The notes below the pieces were generated by a model, which searched no databases, was not told the DNA's origin, and was given only the letters and a program-made list of their open reading frames with translations. From NCBI GenBank assembly GCA_017979445.1, contig JADQWC010000464.1, forward strand, positions 1 through 64,000: a stretch of 64,000 nucleotides of DNA. Direction: 5' to 3'. This DNA is from Akebia trifoliata (taxonomy: Eukaryota > Streptophyta > Magnoliopsida > Ranunculales > Lardizabalaceae). Both the position numbers and the translations under genes were made by a program. Positions 31,286-44,170 of the stretch are shown here, piece by piece (positions within the stretch are counted from its first letter, which is position 1; each line of letters starts with the position of its first letter).

Positions 31286-34200
31286 TTAGTCAACCTCCTC
31301 CATCTTGCTGCCCTCTGCATCAGCATCCGCATCCTCCAACGGGGGCATGTCCGTGTCTTCTGCCTCACCATCACCACTTTCATCAATGCTTAATCCCAAT
31401 TTCAGCATCCTGTGGATTCTGTTGCCAAAGGTGTTTGGGTCATCCAGGCTGAACCCAGAGGTGAGTAAAGCAGTCTCAAAAATCAGCAGAACCAGATCCT
31501 TGACAGACTTGTCATTCTTGTCTGCATCAGCTCTCTTCCTCAACTCCTCCATAATGGGATTCTCCGGATTGATCTCCATTGTCTTCTTGCTTGACATGTA
31601 CCCAGCCATGCTCGAGTCCCTCAGGGCCTGTGCCTTCATTATCCTCTCCATGTTAGCTGTCCACCCATACTCTCCGGTTACCAAACAGCAAGGTGAGTCC
31701 ACCACACGGTCTGACACCACCACCTTCTCCACCTTGTCGCCCAGCACATCCTTGATCACCTTGCACAGTCCCTCGAACTTCTCCTTCATGGTTTCACTCT
31801 TTTTCTTCTCATCTTCACTCTCATCCAGTTTCAATCCCTCTTTGGTCGCAGAAACCAACTTCTTTCCTTCGAATTCCTTCAACTGACCCACAGCATACTC
31901 ATCAATAGCATCAACCATGTAAAGTACTTCATACCCTTTCTTCTTGAGCTTCTCAAGGAATGGGGAGTTCTCAACAGCTTTCTTGCTTTCACCAGTGATA
32001 TAGTAAATATCATTCTGACCCTCCTTCATCCTTGTGACGTAGTCCTTGAGGCTGGTCATCTCGTCCCCACTCTTGGTAGAGTGATATCGGAGCAATTCAG
32101 CAAGCTTTGACTTGTTCTGCGAGTCCTCGTGGATGCCAAGCTTCAGATTCTTTGAGAAGGACTCATAGAACTTGTTGTAGTCCTCCTTGTTCTCTGCAAT
32201 CTCAAAGAAGAGCTCAACGCACTTCTTCACCAAGTTCTTGCGGATGACCTTAAGAATCTTGTTCTGCTGAAGCGTCTCTCTGGAGATGTTGAGGGGAAGG
32301 TCCTCAGAGTCGACAATACCCTTCACAAAGCTCAGGTACTCAGGGATCAACTCCTCACAGTTGTCCATGATGAAGACACGACGGACATAAAGTTTAATGT
32401 TGTTGGGCTTCTTCTTAGTATCAAATAAGTCAAAGGGGGCCCTCTTGGGCACAAAGAGGACCGCCTTAAACTCTAGCTGGCCCTCAACTGAGAAGTGCTT
32501 CACAGCCAAGTGCTCCTCCCAATCATTAGTTAGGCTCTTGTAGAAGGCAACATATTCTTCTTTGGCTATCTCCTCTGGCTTCCTCATCCAGATAGGCTTC
32601 TGCTTGTTAACCACATCCCACTCGTGCGATACCTCCTTGATCTTCTTCTTTTTCTTCTCTTCCTTCTCTTTCTCTTCATCAACTTCCTCAACTTTTCCCT
32701 CCTCATCCTTCTTCTCTTCCTCATCCTCATCATCATCTGAAACCTCCTTCTCAGTGGTCTTCTCAGTCCAAAGAGATATTGGGTAGCTGATGAACTCAGA
32801 GTGCTTCTTGATCAGATCCTTGAGCCGTCGCTCCTCAAGGTACTCCAACTGGTCATCCTTGAGGTACAGTGTCATCTTGGTACCCCTCCCAAGGTTCTCA
32901 CCAGAGGTGTCCCTGGTGACAGTGAACGACCCACCAGCCTGAGATTCCCACACATATTGCTCATCATCATTGTGCTTGGAGGTAACAATCACCTTATCAG
33001 CAACTAGGTAAGCTGAGTAGAACCCAACTCCAAACTGTCCAATCATGCTCACATCTGCACCAGCAGCCAATGCTTCCATAAACTCCTTGGTACCCGACCT
33101 TGCTATGGTACCAAGATTGTTCACCAGATCTGAATAAACACAAGAAATAATAAAATAGATTATTATTTAGGTTTCAAAAGTGCACATTGATGCAATAAGC
33201 GTCAAACAGGTAAATACCCACCAGACTTGGTCATGCCAATGCCGCTGTCAATAATGGAGAGAGTGTTATTGGTCTTGTCAGGTACAATATGGATGAAGAG
33301 CTCTGGTTGGGCATCAAGCTTGCTCTTGTCCGTCAAGCTCTCAAAACGGATCTTGTCCAAGGCCTTCATAAAAAAATTTAATGGACAACAATTTCATAAT
33401 CCGAATTTCATTATAAGATTATAAATAATTTATGCATTAACAAAGACATAATCAAGTTCTTAAAACCAAACCTAGCCAAAAAGAAAGTTCTTAAAACCAA
33501 GTTTTAAAATGCCGAAGAAATGCTTCGGTCAATGAAAAAACTGATGCTGTATCAGCTGATATTTTGGGATACTATCAAATACATTCCCAAGTCATTTGAT
33601 GTTTCATATTAGCCTATGCATAAGGATATTATAAACCACGCTTAAAATTATTGTTCGGAATAGAAAGCCCAGTGTAACATGAAAATCACAAAAGTTGGGT
33701 TTTAATTCTTCAAAAGATCCGCAATGAACACATACACCAAGATATAAGCACCAAAACTCATATTTGTAAAACTTAAAAAGTGACATATTAGAGCAACTCC
33801 ATGCAGTACCCTTCCCTCTACCCATCAGTTCCCAACTGCCGATATGGGTAATGGAGTCCAAAAATATTGACTCCAACCCAAGACCCATCCCTCACCATTT
33901 TTTGGGTCTAGGCATTTTCAATACCATAAAAAAGGTTACTCACACTTGGTTACCCATCTTTTTTGGAGGGAAAAAATTCAGGCAGTTATGTTGAAAAAAA
34001 AAGTTAATTTTCAAAAAAAAAAAAAAAAGAAAAAAAAAATCTGAATTGAATTAAATTTTTTTTAAACAATTTAAGGGCAGCACTTATGGGTAGTGCGGTT
34101 GGAGTGCATATCACATGGATACCCATAATTGGTACACAATACCTAAAAGACTCATTTATGGGTATGGGTAGAGGGTGTTGTGCCGGAGATGCTCTTAGGG

Positions 34201-34929
34201 TTTACTTCTTAAATCCAACACCAATACGTAATCACAGAAAACCAAGATTTGAACTTGTAAAGCTAATGCAGTACATAAGAATAGATATATGGCACCATCA
34301 GTATTCAAGTTTTTTCCACTCTACAGTTAGATGCAGTCACAAGTAACAAGTACACAGAGGCTATATGCTCATCAAGATCATAGACACATAAAAGCAAATA
34401 TGGAATGTTAAATCGGGATTTCTATTCTTAGCAAGCACGTAAAGTACAGAATAAGATAAAGATCTTCCCCACAAAGGATCTTCTTTGTGGCCTTTTAAGG
34501 GGGTTTCAAATCTAGCATCAACTATAAATCATCATTTGATCCTCATAAAGCACATATAATATGAATTTTTTTTTTAAATAAAATAAAAATGAAAGAACTT
34601 GGATCCGTAAAATTAGATCTCATCCCGAAACATGTTCGATTTGCTGAGAATAAGATATAATAATAATAACAACTAGAAAATATCAAAGCTTTGGTTCAGA
34701 TCAAGCTAATTACAGTAAAAGTAGAAGACTGAAGGAAAAAAATTAACAGAACAGAAACTCCACACAAAAAAAAAAAAAAAAAAGAATTAAAAGCAGTGCT
34801 ACTCACATCGGAAGAATTGCTGATGAGTTCTCGCAAGAAGATCTCCTTGTTGCTGTAGAAAGTGTTGATAATCAGACTCAAGAGCTGATTGATCTCCGCT
34901 TGAAACGCAAACGTCTCTGTGTCCGCCAT
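31286..34929 (-). CDS. HSP90: Cytosolic heat-shock protein 90
   Basis: Three exons join to 702 aa: 34807-34929 (41 codons), 33222-33363 and 31286-33129; all GT-AG and phases agree. HSP90 is an ATP-driven cytosolic chaperone for kinases, receptors and NLR proteins. Seen in order: MADTETFAF start, [15 protein letters not shown] (ATPase Glu/Asn), DSGIGMTK, the [17 protein letters not shown] lid region, an acidic/basic charged linker after [15 protein letters not shown], a middle domain with [11 protein letters not shown], and the C-terminal MEEVD that binds TPR co-chaperones. No ER or organelle signal is present. Length is normal for the cytosolic class. Intron 1 (33364-34806) carries a Tourist-like MITE. 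An imperfect heat-shock element lies upstream. Confidence 0.97.
33791..34194. mobile_element. Tourist/PIF-Harbinger-like MITE in HSP90 intron 1 (404 bp, TSD TTA)
   Basis: Same family as 16111-16461. The ends are gagcaactcc and ggagatgctc, flanked by TTA at 33788-33790 and 34195-34197. The inner part includes actcacacttggttacccat and catggatacccataattggt. Long A runs lie at the centre. Confidence 0.8.
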
Positions 34930-35087
34930 TATTGAGGTTGAAGCGATCTCTTCTGTCTCTCTGTGGAAGGAAATAATAGATGAGAGAAGGAGACGAAAAG
35001 AGAAATAGAAGGACTTACGATGCAAAATTAGATATCGAAGCGATCTAGGGTTTGAGAGATGAGCGAAGAGGATGCTGTAACTTGTCA

Positions 35088-35123
35088 ATATATATGGACC
35101 TCCCTAGGGCTTCCAGATACTTC
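35088..35123 (-). promoter_or_regulatory. HSP90 core promoter: TATA box and imperfect heat-shock element
   Basis: Reading the minus strand toward the gene, GAAgtATCtgGAA (35123-35111) fits the alternating nGAAn/nTTCn heat-shock element with one mismatch in the middle unit. It is followed about 15 bases later by a TATA-like tatatatt (35095-35088). The position, about 160 bp before the ATG, fits a short 5' UTR. This implies heat or HSF-driven expression; not tested. Confidence 0.55.
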
Positions 35124-35139
35124 CATTATAAATTTCATG

Positions 35140-36985
35140 TCCAGCACAATCGAACCAATCTAGTCCAGCTGAGTTTCATATGTTGCCACGTGTATTTTGA
35201 TGTAGTGAATACTGATTGAACGCGTCGTTGAAGAAAAGTATCTATTCAGTGCACATGGCATGGATGAAAAGCGTCAAACAAACCATTCTTTAACGATTCC
35301 ATCAAGGCATCTCTCTTTTGGTATCCACATCATCAGTGATTCGATACGGATCAAAGGTTTAACAAATTCCATCAAAGACGCAATGTAATTGGATATCATA
35401 TAAGTCCATTCCAAAACTTCTAACTCATGTAGGACAAAAAACGTTTGTTAAAGTGTGTGGTAAAACTTAGGGTGCTGAACATTTCCCATCATAGAAATGA
35501 TAGTGAATCATATCAGAATAATAAAACCGCCAAGGGAAGGGATGATTTTCTTTAATGGGTGTGTTTGATTGGGTGAAAAAAAAAAAAATTTGAGTAAGAA
35601 ACCCATTTTTGATGGAAAATCACTTTTTTTGTTTTTTCCTAAAATCAAGCAAAGACAGGATTTCATTTTCCCCAAGAAAAAAAAAATTCTACTCCCAAAT
35701 TAAAATCCTAGCTCATTTTATTTTCCTTCTTTTTCTTTATCTTCCCAACCATTGTCAATGATCTTCGTTGCCCTTGTTCCACCTCCTTATTCTTCTCCAT
35801 CTTCATTCATTCTTACTCTATCATTTTGCTCCACCTCTTCTTTTTTTTTTTTCCAGATAATTTTCAAATATCAGATAAATACAAATTTAAGTATTATTTT
35901 TAATTTTCCCATAGCTTTGAGACCTTTTTTTCTCTTTTAATTTGGTATGATCAATACTACTTATTCTTAAAGAATAATGATTTTTGGATCCCTTTGGCAT
36001 ACACCCCTCTATGCTCTCAATCATAGAATTGTACAACATTTGCCTTGGGATACTCAAAGTCATAAATGTTTTACTTATATATCCAAAGGTAAATGATCTA
36101 CGATTTTATGATGGGGGCATAAGTCATGGAAGGCATCAGATTATCACGACTCATTCTAAAATTATCAAAAGAACTATTTTAATGTTACTCAAGCTCCCAC
36201 CTTGACTAATACTTTAGAATGAGTCACAAGATAAAAATTGATTTGCTCGTCTACTAGCTATAATCAAACCATCAACTCAACCTCTCCTCGGGTGATGCAC
36301 CCAAAAGTGTCATCATGGTGGAGCTTGGCAATTTTTATAATGAATGTTGTGTTTCAAATTGATAAAATGACCTAAATGCTTCGAATCTTTCATTTTTCAC
36401 GGGCGCACGGGAGGGCAGGCGGGGGAGGGATTGTAATTGTTAAACTCTTTAATTTCACTAGTAAACTATTTTTAACCTATTCAACTTAGACTTCAATCTT
36501 TCATCTTCAACCTCTCGAAGAAAAAGTCCTTAATTTTATCATCGAAAAATCCATATCCTTGAGGATGAAAGGTTGAAGTGAGGATGTAAAATTAAAGATG
36601 AGGATAAAAAAGTGTACCCACCCTGAAGGTTGAAGATGATGGTGTTTGGGGAGAAAAATAGAAGTTTTTTGTCTTGAATTTGAAGATAGGGGTATTTTAG
36701 GCCAATTTTTCATAATATCTTTGAGAAGACTGAGGTCAAGGGATATATATCATAATATATGTAGGGGTATCTCAAATATTAATCAAAATGTGGAGGGGTA
36801 TTTCTAAAACCACTTTTTGTTTGTTTGTTTGTTTGTCCCTCTTCTTTTTTACTTTTCAAGTTTGGTGTGCCAATAGAATTTCACTTGATTGTTTATACGC
36901 GGAGTAGCTAAAAAAGACTCCTATACTTGCTTATCCGATAGTGGGAAGTGGAACCCCTCTCAGTCTCACATTCTTTGAAGTTAGA
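35140..36985. other. Intergenic between HSP90 and FKBP (divergent promoters)
   Basis: Contains T-rich runs, a decayed MITE at about 36000-36150 and a purine/G-rich patch at 36410-36430. No gene seen. Confidence 0.4.
36000..36150. mobile_element. Decayed MITE of the tgataatctgac/ccacgtgg family
   Basis: The right end has atcagattatcacgactcat, and the inner ccttgggatactcaaagtca and aatgatctacgattttatga resemble the family. The left end is poorly preserved. Confidence 0.4.
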
Positions 36986-39887
36986 ATGGAAGCCTGTTCC
37001 TTCCGAAGCCTAAATCAATTCGAATTCGCCTACAGATCTCGAAAGTAACCACTTTTCTCTCTATTGTGTATTTCCTACATCTTAATAATTATGTTTTTTT
37101 GTTAAATTCACCACATTTGTACAACACCATGTTCTGTATGTATATGTACAATTACATACATCTACATGTGTATGGGATTGATCTAAAATCGAAATTTCAA
37201 CTTCCTTAAGTATGTTCATGGACATTTTGTGTGATGAAACAGTACAATCTAATGGTAAATTCCCCTTTCAATAAAACATAATATAATTAAAAATGTTGAA
37301 ACATTAAGATGGGTCGTTCATTCTCATCGTAGCATAATGTGTGATATTCCATGTTAAAATTTTACTAACATTCCTATACTCAGTGGCATTTCCACATAAT
37401 AGTGAGCTACAAAGAGAATTTGCAATTGAATGAAGAATTGTTGACCTCAAGATTTGAATCTTAAATATCGATAAAAAAAAAAGATTTGAATCATAAATTA
37501 TATCCATGTTAATTTTTTGTTTTTATTATTATTTAAATATCCAATTTGATGATTATGTTGTAGCATTTGCATGTAATGTAATTAGTTGTGTCGACGGGCG
37601 AAAATGTGGAAAGGCTCGGGTTAAGGAATTGGATGCCAAATCTACTTCAATGACAATCTGCAGATTATCAAGGAGGCTAGTTTTAGAGTTTATGGGATTC
37701 AATGGAATGGTATTGTATGTTCGTCCTGCTCTTGCGGCTCCTAAGCCAGAGTTGAAGGACCCTAAAGTAATCAGGTGAGATCTAATGTGTGGTTTTTTAG
37801 CTGTTGAAAGTCTCAAGTAGAGTAAAGGAATAAATGAATACATTAAGCTTCCTTGTTCTTTGATACTACTTTGTTATCAGTTCTTATGAACTATGGGTAT
37901 TTGGAATTTGGAGCATTCAGGACTCTGAAGATGCCTAGTGGGGTGAACATTCAAGGTAAAGTTTCTTACTCTTCCAAAAAATATAGCTTAAGTGTTGAAT
38001 TTGTTGAATTTGTTTGTTTGTTTGTTATACAAAGAATATTTTGATCTCTTCTTATCTATTAGAAAAAATAATAAAGGATGGTTACTACTCTGAACACATC
38101 AAGAGAGAGACCTTAATTTCTTTTTCTTTTTTCAGGTAGATAGCTTATCTTTGGTCTTATCATTATCTTCTGTCGTTATTAAGTTTGTGTGGATGATAAT
38201 CTTAGCCTCTAACTTTTGATGCATAAGTGGGGAAATTTGTCTTAGTCGATGTGTTTGTAGCCTAAAACTCATGTAATTGGACGAAACAAAATGATCATGA
38301 ATCATGTCCAATCATAACACAACTCTAAAAATCAAATACCAAATATTATCGACTAATCTATATTTTAAAACAATCTTATCTCAATAAATTATTTTGCTTT
38401 ACACAAGATCTACACCAATTGCTTCTGAAGGAAACAGATCTCTTGTGTTACATGGGTATGCTCTCGATATCAGACTAACACTCATGCTTTCCAATTTGAA
38501 GATATTATTGAAGGGGAAGGCCTAGAAGCTCATGAAGGAGATTTGGTTGAAGTTAATTATGTTTGCCGACGTTCAAATGGATATTTTGTTCATAGGTAGA
38601 GTATTCATGTTTAATATTTGTGTTTCCAATTGTTTATAAGGAACTATGTTTGTTTTGAATAGAATAAATCCTCATTGCACAAGCAACGAGGGTAAGGATG
38701 GGGCGTCAATATTTTCTTTCCAGTACCATTCTACTTGTGTTTTATCGCTTTTTAAACTACCGAATCTTTCAGTTTATACTGTAAATAGAAAAATTAAGAT
38801 TTTTATTATATTTCATTTTAGCACTGTGGATCAATTCAGTGGAGAAAGCACACCTGTGATACTTCCTTTGGATGAAAATCAGGTTAGTTCTGTTCTATGT
38901 TCTTACTATTCAAATTCAATGAAAGAAAACACCAAACCAAAGGTACAAGAAGAAAAGACCAAGATAATTCTGTGAAGTAAGGAGACAAGAACATGGTCTG
39001 GGTTAATTGAATCTACAACTTCAGTTTTGGAAACTACATAATTTTTTGTAAACACCATTAGTTGGTGGGGACAACCCATTAGCCCATTGTATACTAATCA
39101 TATTGTATTCCTCTTAATAGATCATACAGGGATTGAAGGAGGTTCTGATTGGCATGAGGGTTGGAGGTAAGCTCTGCAGTCACGGGTTTCAGGATTTTCA
39201 TAACCACCTCTATGTACCAATTGGTTTATGTGCTCAAATTCAGGCCTGTAAAACTGATGGCCACCTTTAGGTGAAATCATAATCCTGAAACTACTCACAC
39301 ATTGTATCTTTGCCACCATCCAAAGAATCCTCAATCAATTTGACAATTTGGATCAATGGCAAATCCACTAGTTTCAGGTAGATTTTCCATGGGTCATTTT
39401 TCCACACTATCCCATGACTTTGGCTAGGAAAATATTTGTTGTAAAACATAAAACTGGCTAGTCAAAATAAATGTGGCTCAGATTTTCCTATTTTATATCT
39501 TGTGCCTTCTTTTGTGAGAAGTTACTAAAATGACTTGTCCCCCTCTCGGTGTTATTTGTAGGGAAGAGGAGAGCACTAATACCTCCTTCGGCCGGATACG
39601 TAAATTTAAATTTGAAACCAATTCCTGATGAGGTTTTTTCCCTTTCCTTTTCTATCTACTTTTTGTAAGCATTGAGGAGCATACCATAATATACTCAGCA
39701 AATTCATGTACCTCTACATATACAAAAGCACACTATGTGAGAATGCTAACCAACCTTTTCTTATAAAAACCATTAATTTTTATCTTCTTTTTCTTGCTTT
39801 TGGTTACAGTTTGGCCATCGACGGCGTATTATTTCTCATGCAAATGAGCCATTAGTATTTGAAGTACAGCTCTTAAAGGTATTATGA
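36986..39887 (+). CDS. FKBP-type peptidyl-prolyl isomerase, thylakoid lumen, FKBP16-1-like
   Basis: Eight exons give 210 aa: 36986-37044, 37586-37774, 37921-37955, 38502-38595, 38822-38882, 39121-39166, 39562-39632 and 39810-39887; every junction is GT-AG and in phase. FKBPs catalyse proline isomerisation. The N-terminus looks like a bipartite transit sequence: basic residues, a twin Arg (49-50), a hydrophobic stretch, then ALA (68-70) as a likely thylakoid processing site, suggesting Tat-route import to the lumen. The FKBP fold follows (VEVNYVCRRSNGYFVHST, KRRALIPPSAGY, PLVFEVQLLKVL end). Several drug/substrate-pocket residues differ from FKBP12: the FD pair is VH and the Trp position is Leu, so isomerase activity may be weak, as in many lumenal FKBPs. 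The subfamily name is from memory and less certain than the family. Confidence 0.88.
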
Positions 39888-41520
39888 GTTTTTATTCTGG
39901 TTCTTCAGTCAAACTTGGTTTTGTAAGGTTAGTCCATATGGTTCTTGCGTGGATCCTGGATCCAATAAAGAAGCTGAAAAGATGCACTTGTTCATCAGGA
40001 ATTAATATATTTTCTCATAATTGCTAGTTGAAAATATGTATTATTCTATCCTATATAAACTAATGGGCAAACAGTTTTCGTTCTGATTGACATTTTGTAA
40101 TGAGCCACAGCAACAATTTAATTTGATCATGTCCTTCAAAGTAGCCTTGTTGAGAGAATGACTAAGATTTTCTTCCTAGTAGATATATTGATGGTCTAAC
40201 TTGAAAAGCTTTGCTAAGAATTAGCCACCTTTTGGACTAAAGACTCCACATTAGGACTTTCCACAAAGACTTGCCCAACCATACAGGATTACCACCTTTG
40301 TGGTACCATCTGTGCACCAGCACTTATTATCCTTTACAGTTCATCTAAAGCTATAAATCTCTATTAACCTTGAAGGTTATCAAAGTTTGAACTCAACAAG
40401 ATTTAAACTTCACCATGAACTCATAATTTTGATAGCCTTGAAGGCTGTCAGAATTTGAACTTACCAAGATTGGAACTTTATGCAAATGCCGCATAATTGT
40501 AGAGGGTTTTAAAGATGAAACCGGGGATTCAGTAAACACCCTTTACCCAATGACACTTATTTATTCGGTAAAAATGAAATGACATCCTCACATTCCAACT
40601 CCTTACTGGTGGTGGGTCAAAATAGAAAGAATGCTTGTAGAGATATTATGAACCAATGTAGTGTTTGGTTGGTATAAACAGTGCTTCAATCAGGATTTCG
40701 GTAAGAACAATGATTGGCCTCAACGACAGAGATTCCAGTATAAGGACCCCACATATCTGACAAAACTTAGAAGCGGAACAAAGAAATTACTCCATATTTC
40801 TTTGGTGGACAATAGCTCATTTTGATGTGCTTGAAAACCTTATGGTTTCATGAGTCTGGCCCATGAATGATCGGAAATGCTCAAATGGAATGACAAGAAA
40901 GAAAAGACCAACTAAGCTGATCTTTCAGAGTTTAGGTCTGGGTGAACAAAATTCAGGGGCCATTTAGCCTAAAGAGTGTGTCATGTGGCAATTTTTGGCA
41001 TTTGGGTTCAATGTGAAGTAAAGGGAACGGTACGGATGCACAGTCATAGGCATCAACCATTACTCACGAAAATTGGTGGCCACTGACAATAAATACTTGA
41101 TCCATTCCATAGTGGAGCCACACATAAAAATATCAGCCTGGTTGACGATTTCTACTCATTAAATTTGAGCTGTTTTTTTTTTTTTTTTCTTTCATAGTTT
41201 CATGTGTAGCCCATGATGAAAAATCCACAAATCCAATCTTGCTAAATTTATGGTGCATGTCCATCAACGTGGTCAATCTAGATCCATCATCAGATCAGAT
41301 GCATCAATGGTTTACTGTAGAAAAATATTGAACACGCAAACATAAGTGGTCAGGGCAAATGTTTATACTTTATATGGTACTGATCCGCCTTAATATCACC
41401 TTTAAAGTGTTGCAAGTATTTATCTCGAATCAGAAATCCCCATTACCATCTATTTGTTCGGTGAACTACTTATGTACATGCATTCATATATCTTCTTGGT
41501 CTCTTGAGAAGGCCTTCTTA
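39888..41520. other. Intergenic, no gene seen
   Basis: Moderately GC-balanced sequence with a T run at 41173-41190. It has the look of old transposon sequence, but no terminal repeats or coding domain could be recognised. Confidence 0.4.
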
Positions 41521-42053
41521 GAGCATTTCCAACCGAGATCTCTATTTTAGACACCAAAAACATCATCATTTTTAATGATAAAGTGCTTTTAGAGCATCAC
41601 AATGTTAGTTTCAACTCCAACCACTTATTTCTATTATAATCTCTAAAACATTATTCCAATAACTAATTTAGAAATATTAAAATTTTATTTTAAATATACC
41701 TAAAAATTATTCAATATTGATCTCGTTTTAAATATCCTTTCAACAATACCAACTTTATAGAAGTTGGATTTGTAGATTGAAAGTTATACTAATTTTATAA
41801 AAATACAGTGGAAAAGTATAAAAGACATAACCGGTATCAAATTTAAATATATCATATGAGAAATGGCAAAATAGAATTATAATGAGAATGAAGTGTTAAG
41901 AGATAGTTTAGAGACTCAACCTTGGGTCTTCAAATTTATTTGGAGACTCAAAATATGGTCTCTAGAATATAGACCCCTTTTAGAACATGTTGGAGCAGGG
42001 TTTTCATTGACAAGTCTCTATTTTGAGGATTTAGAGAACTGTTTGAGACACTC
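41521..42053. mobile_element. Possible Tourist-like MITE (TSD TTA)
   Basis: The left end gagcatttccaaccgagatc and the right end gaactgtttgagacactc are partly inverted, both followed inward by (a)gtctctatttt-type text, with TTA on each side (41518-41520, 42054-42056). More diverged than the other copies. Confidence 0.45.
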
Positions 42054-42056
42054 TTA

Positions 42057-42840
42057 GGACTGAGTGGAGCCTTAGGAGTGAGAGTGGGCTCACTAGCTTT
42101 GTCACTTGACTACGCAGTTGAGCACAAACAGGTATCTCAGACATCACTGAACCCATTCTTTTATCACAATGCAGGACAGCAGAAGATGAGAAGCTTGGCT
42201 ATCTTATTGGCCTCAAGAATTAATGTGTTCTCCAAATTACTTATATTTATAGATGAGTCGTGCTGGGGTGACACAGGATTTACTGTGATACTCATAATTC
42301 TGATGTGGACATGCATACATAACTGTAGATGGTTTTTACACGTATCACGAGGAAACACATATATGGTTATGTGCACATCACACGTCAGACTTGTGAGAAT
42401 CACAATAAATACCCTGTGTCATTCCAGCATTTTCCTTTATAGATATATTTCAGCATTGTCACATGGAAAGAAGTGGAAAGCACCTGAAGAATATGTTAAC
42501 ACCAAAGTTTTGATGCGGCTCATTGGCCTCCACAATTTTGCACTATTTCATTAAAAATGGGGAACAGATCCACTGTAGCCCGTTTTCTCTATAGTTGTTT
42601 TAAATTGTCGAGGGGTGTCACATGATCAAGATGTTTACATCTAACCGTTTAAATTCACAAGTTTGTTCACCATCCATTTTCAAACACTCGATTAGAGCAA
42701 AAGAAGATTTTTTTTTTTTCTTCTCTGTTTTTTTCAAATCTGATCTAAACCATGAGTACAAGATGACTCATGGACTGTAAAACAAGAGCTACAGAGTAAA
42801 TGGGGGTATAATATGGATTTAATAATTATTGGAAAGTGCA
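42057..42840. other. Intergenic, no gene supported
   Basis: An open frame of 158 codons at 42078-42554 shows no domain or recognisable similarity and no splice context; it is probably chance. Confidence 0.4.
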
Positions 42841-42960
42841 GGTGCCAGTTAGCTTAGTTGGTAAGGTTTTGGGAGATGATATTAGAGACCTAATTTCAAA
42901 TCTCGTCAGCACCAAGTTACAGAACTCATTAAAAACATGTATACCACTAAAAAATAATAA
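42841..42960 (+). mobile_element. tRNA-derived SINE-like element
   Basis: ggtgccagttagcttagttg with a consensus-like Pol III A box (tagcttagttgg, 42850-42861), then gagacctaatttcaaatctc as a diverged B box, cagcacc, and an A-rich tail. Sister of 27747-27870. Confidence 0.65.
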
Positions 42961-43110
42961 TTAATGAAAAGCCAATCATTTAAGAAACCCAATTATGTTA
43001 GAATATTTAGAAAGAAAATCCTCTAAAGAATTAGAAGGTACCCTTATGGATCAAGAAACCTATTAATTGACAATACAATATTAAGTGAAAGAGTCATGCA
43101 AGAGACATTG

Positions 43111-43272
43111 AAATTGACATCGTTTCACACATTGGTGTGCACAGAACCATAGATGCTTCTTACTTGTATCTCATTGAAAAGCATCTATCTTCTCACTTGT
43201 ATCTCGATGAAGAGCATCTATGGTTCTGTACACACATCCATGTCAACAGTGTGTGAAACGATGTCAAAATTG
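43111..43272. repeat. Imperfect hairpin of about 160 bp (MITE-like)
   Basis: Left arm ttgacatcgtttcacacatt, then cagaaccatagatgct. The right arm contains the complement (agcatctatggttctg and gtgtgtgaaacgatgtcaa) with about 13 extra bases. The loop carries two copies of cacttgtatctc-type text. The word ccatagatgctt also occurs at 2790-2801, at the edge of the CBL pseudo-exons. Confidence 0.65.
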
Positions 43273-43724
43273 TTTAGATATCATGGCCAAAAATACACCT
43301 TAATTCTTAAATTCATCATTAATAATGGTCTTTTACCAGGCAGATCCCCAAACACAATATATAGATTCTCCCTTAAAAACAACTCTCCAAACCTTGTTTT
43401 TTGAACTTCATTTGTTACAAATTCTCCATTCGCCCATTATCTTTTAATGGCAAGAGTACCCCGTCTTTACAACAAGTGAATACAAATACAAACAATAATT
43501 AGTTGGGTGCAATGATCAGTAATATTATTTATTTTACATTTCATTTGTTAAACGATCATTACAATTAAGATAGACATCTTTGCCTTCATTTATTTACCAC
43601 CGTTTCATTCCAAAATAACACAAAAGAGACAATCAAGGCACTATGTCATAATGCGTAATAAACGACAATCATTTTTGAAACAAATGACTGCTCTTGCTCT
43701 CGTAAGAGCAGTCATTTCAAAGGG

Positions 43725-44112
43725 AATTGTGTTTAATTTGCAATTGACCATAAATGTCGGAAAAAAATGATTGTTAATGACAGTCATTTTTTCTGGATTT
43801 ATAATATAAAAAAATTATTTAAAAAAAAATTATATTTTACTTTTAATCAGTACTTTAAAAATATAAAATCAATCATTTTAATTTATTTTCTTCTTCTGAA
43901 GAGGAGGTATCCTAGGAGTTGTGTTTAATTTGTGACTGATCATAAATGTCAGAAAAAATGATTGTTAATGACAATCGTTTTTTTTTCTGGATTTATAATA
44001 TAAAAAAATTGTTTTAAAAAAAAATTATATTTTACTTTTAATCAGTCCTTTAAAAATATAAAATCAATCATTTAAGTTCATTTTCTTCTTCTGAAGAGAT
44101 ATCCTAGGAGGA
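43725..44112. repeat. Tandem duplication, about 195 bp x 2
   Basis: gtgtttaatttgcaattgac at 43729 recurs as gtgtttaatttgtgactgat at 43919. Both units contain aatgattgttaatgaca, gatttataatataaaaaaat and tcttcttctgaagag, and end in atcctaggag. No coding capacity. Confidence 0.85.
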
Positions 44113-44170
44113 CCCAACCCCCTTGCATGTGCAAGCTATCCAAAATGCATAAACATACTAGTTGCTTTTA

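Noticed and set aside
31305..33007. Plus-strand frames opposite HSP90 exon 3
   Set aside because: Shadow frames of a strongly conserved minus-strand coding exon.
42078..42554. Open frame of 158 codons
   Set aside because: No domain, no splice or promoter context, and it starts inside sequence next to a MITE end; treated as chance.
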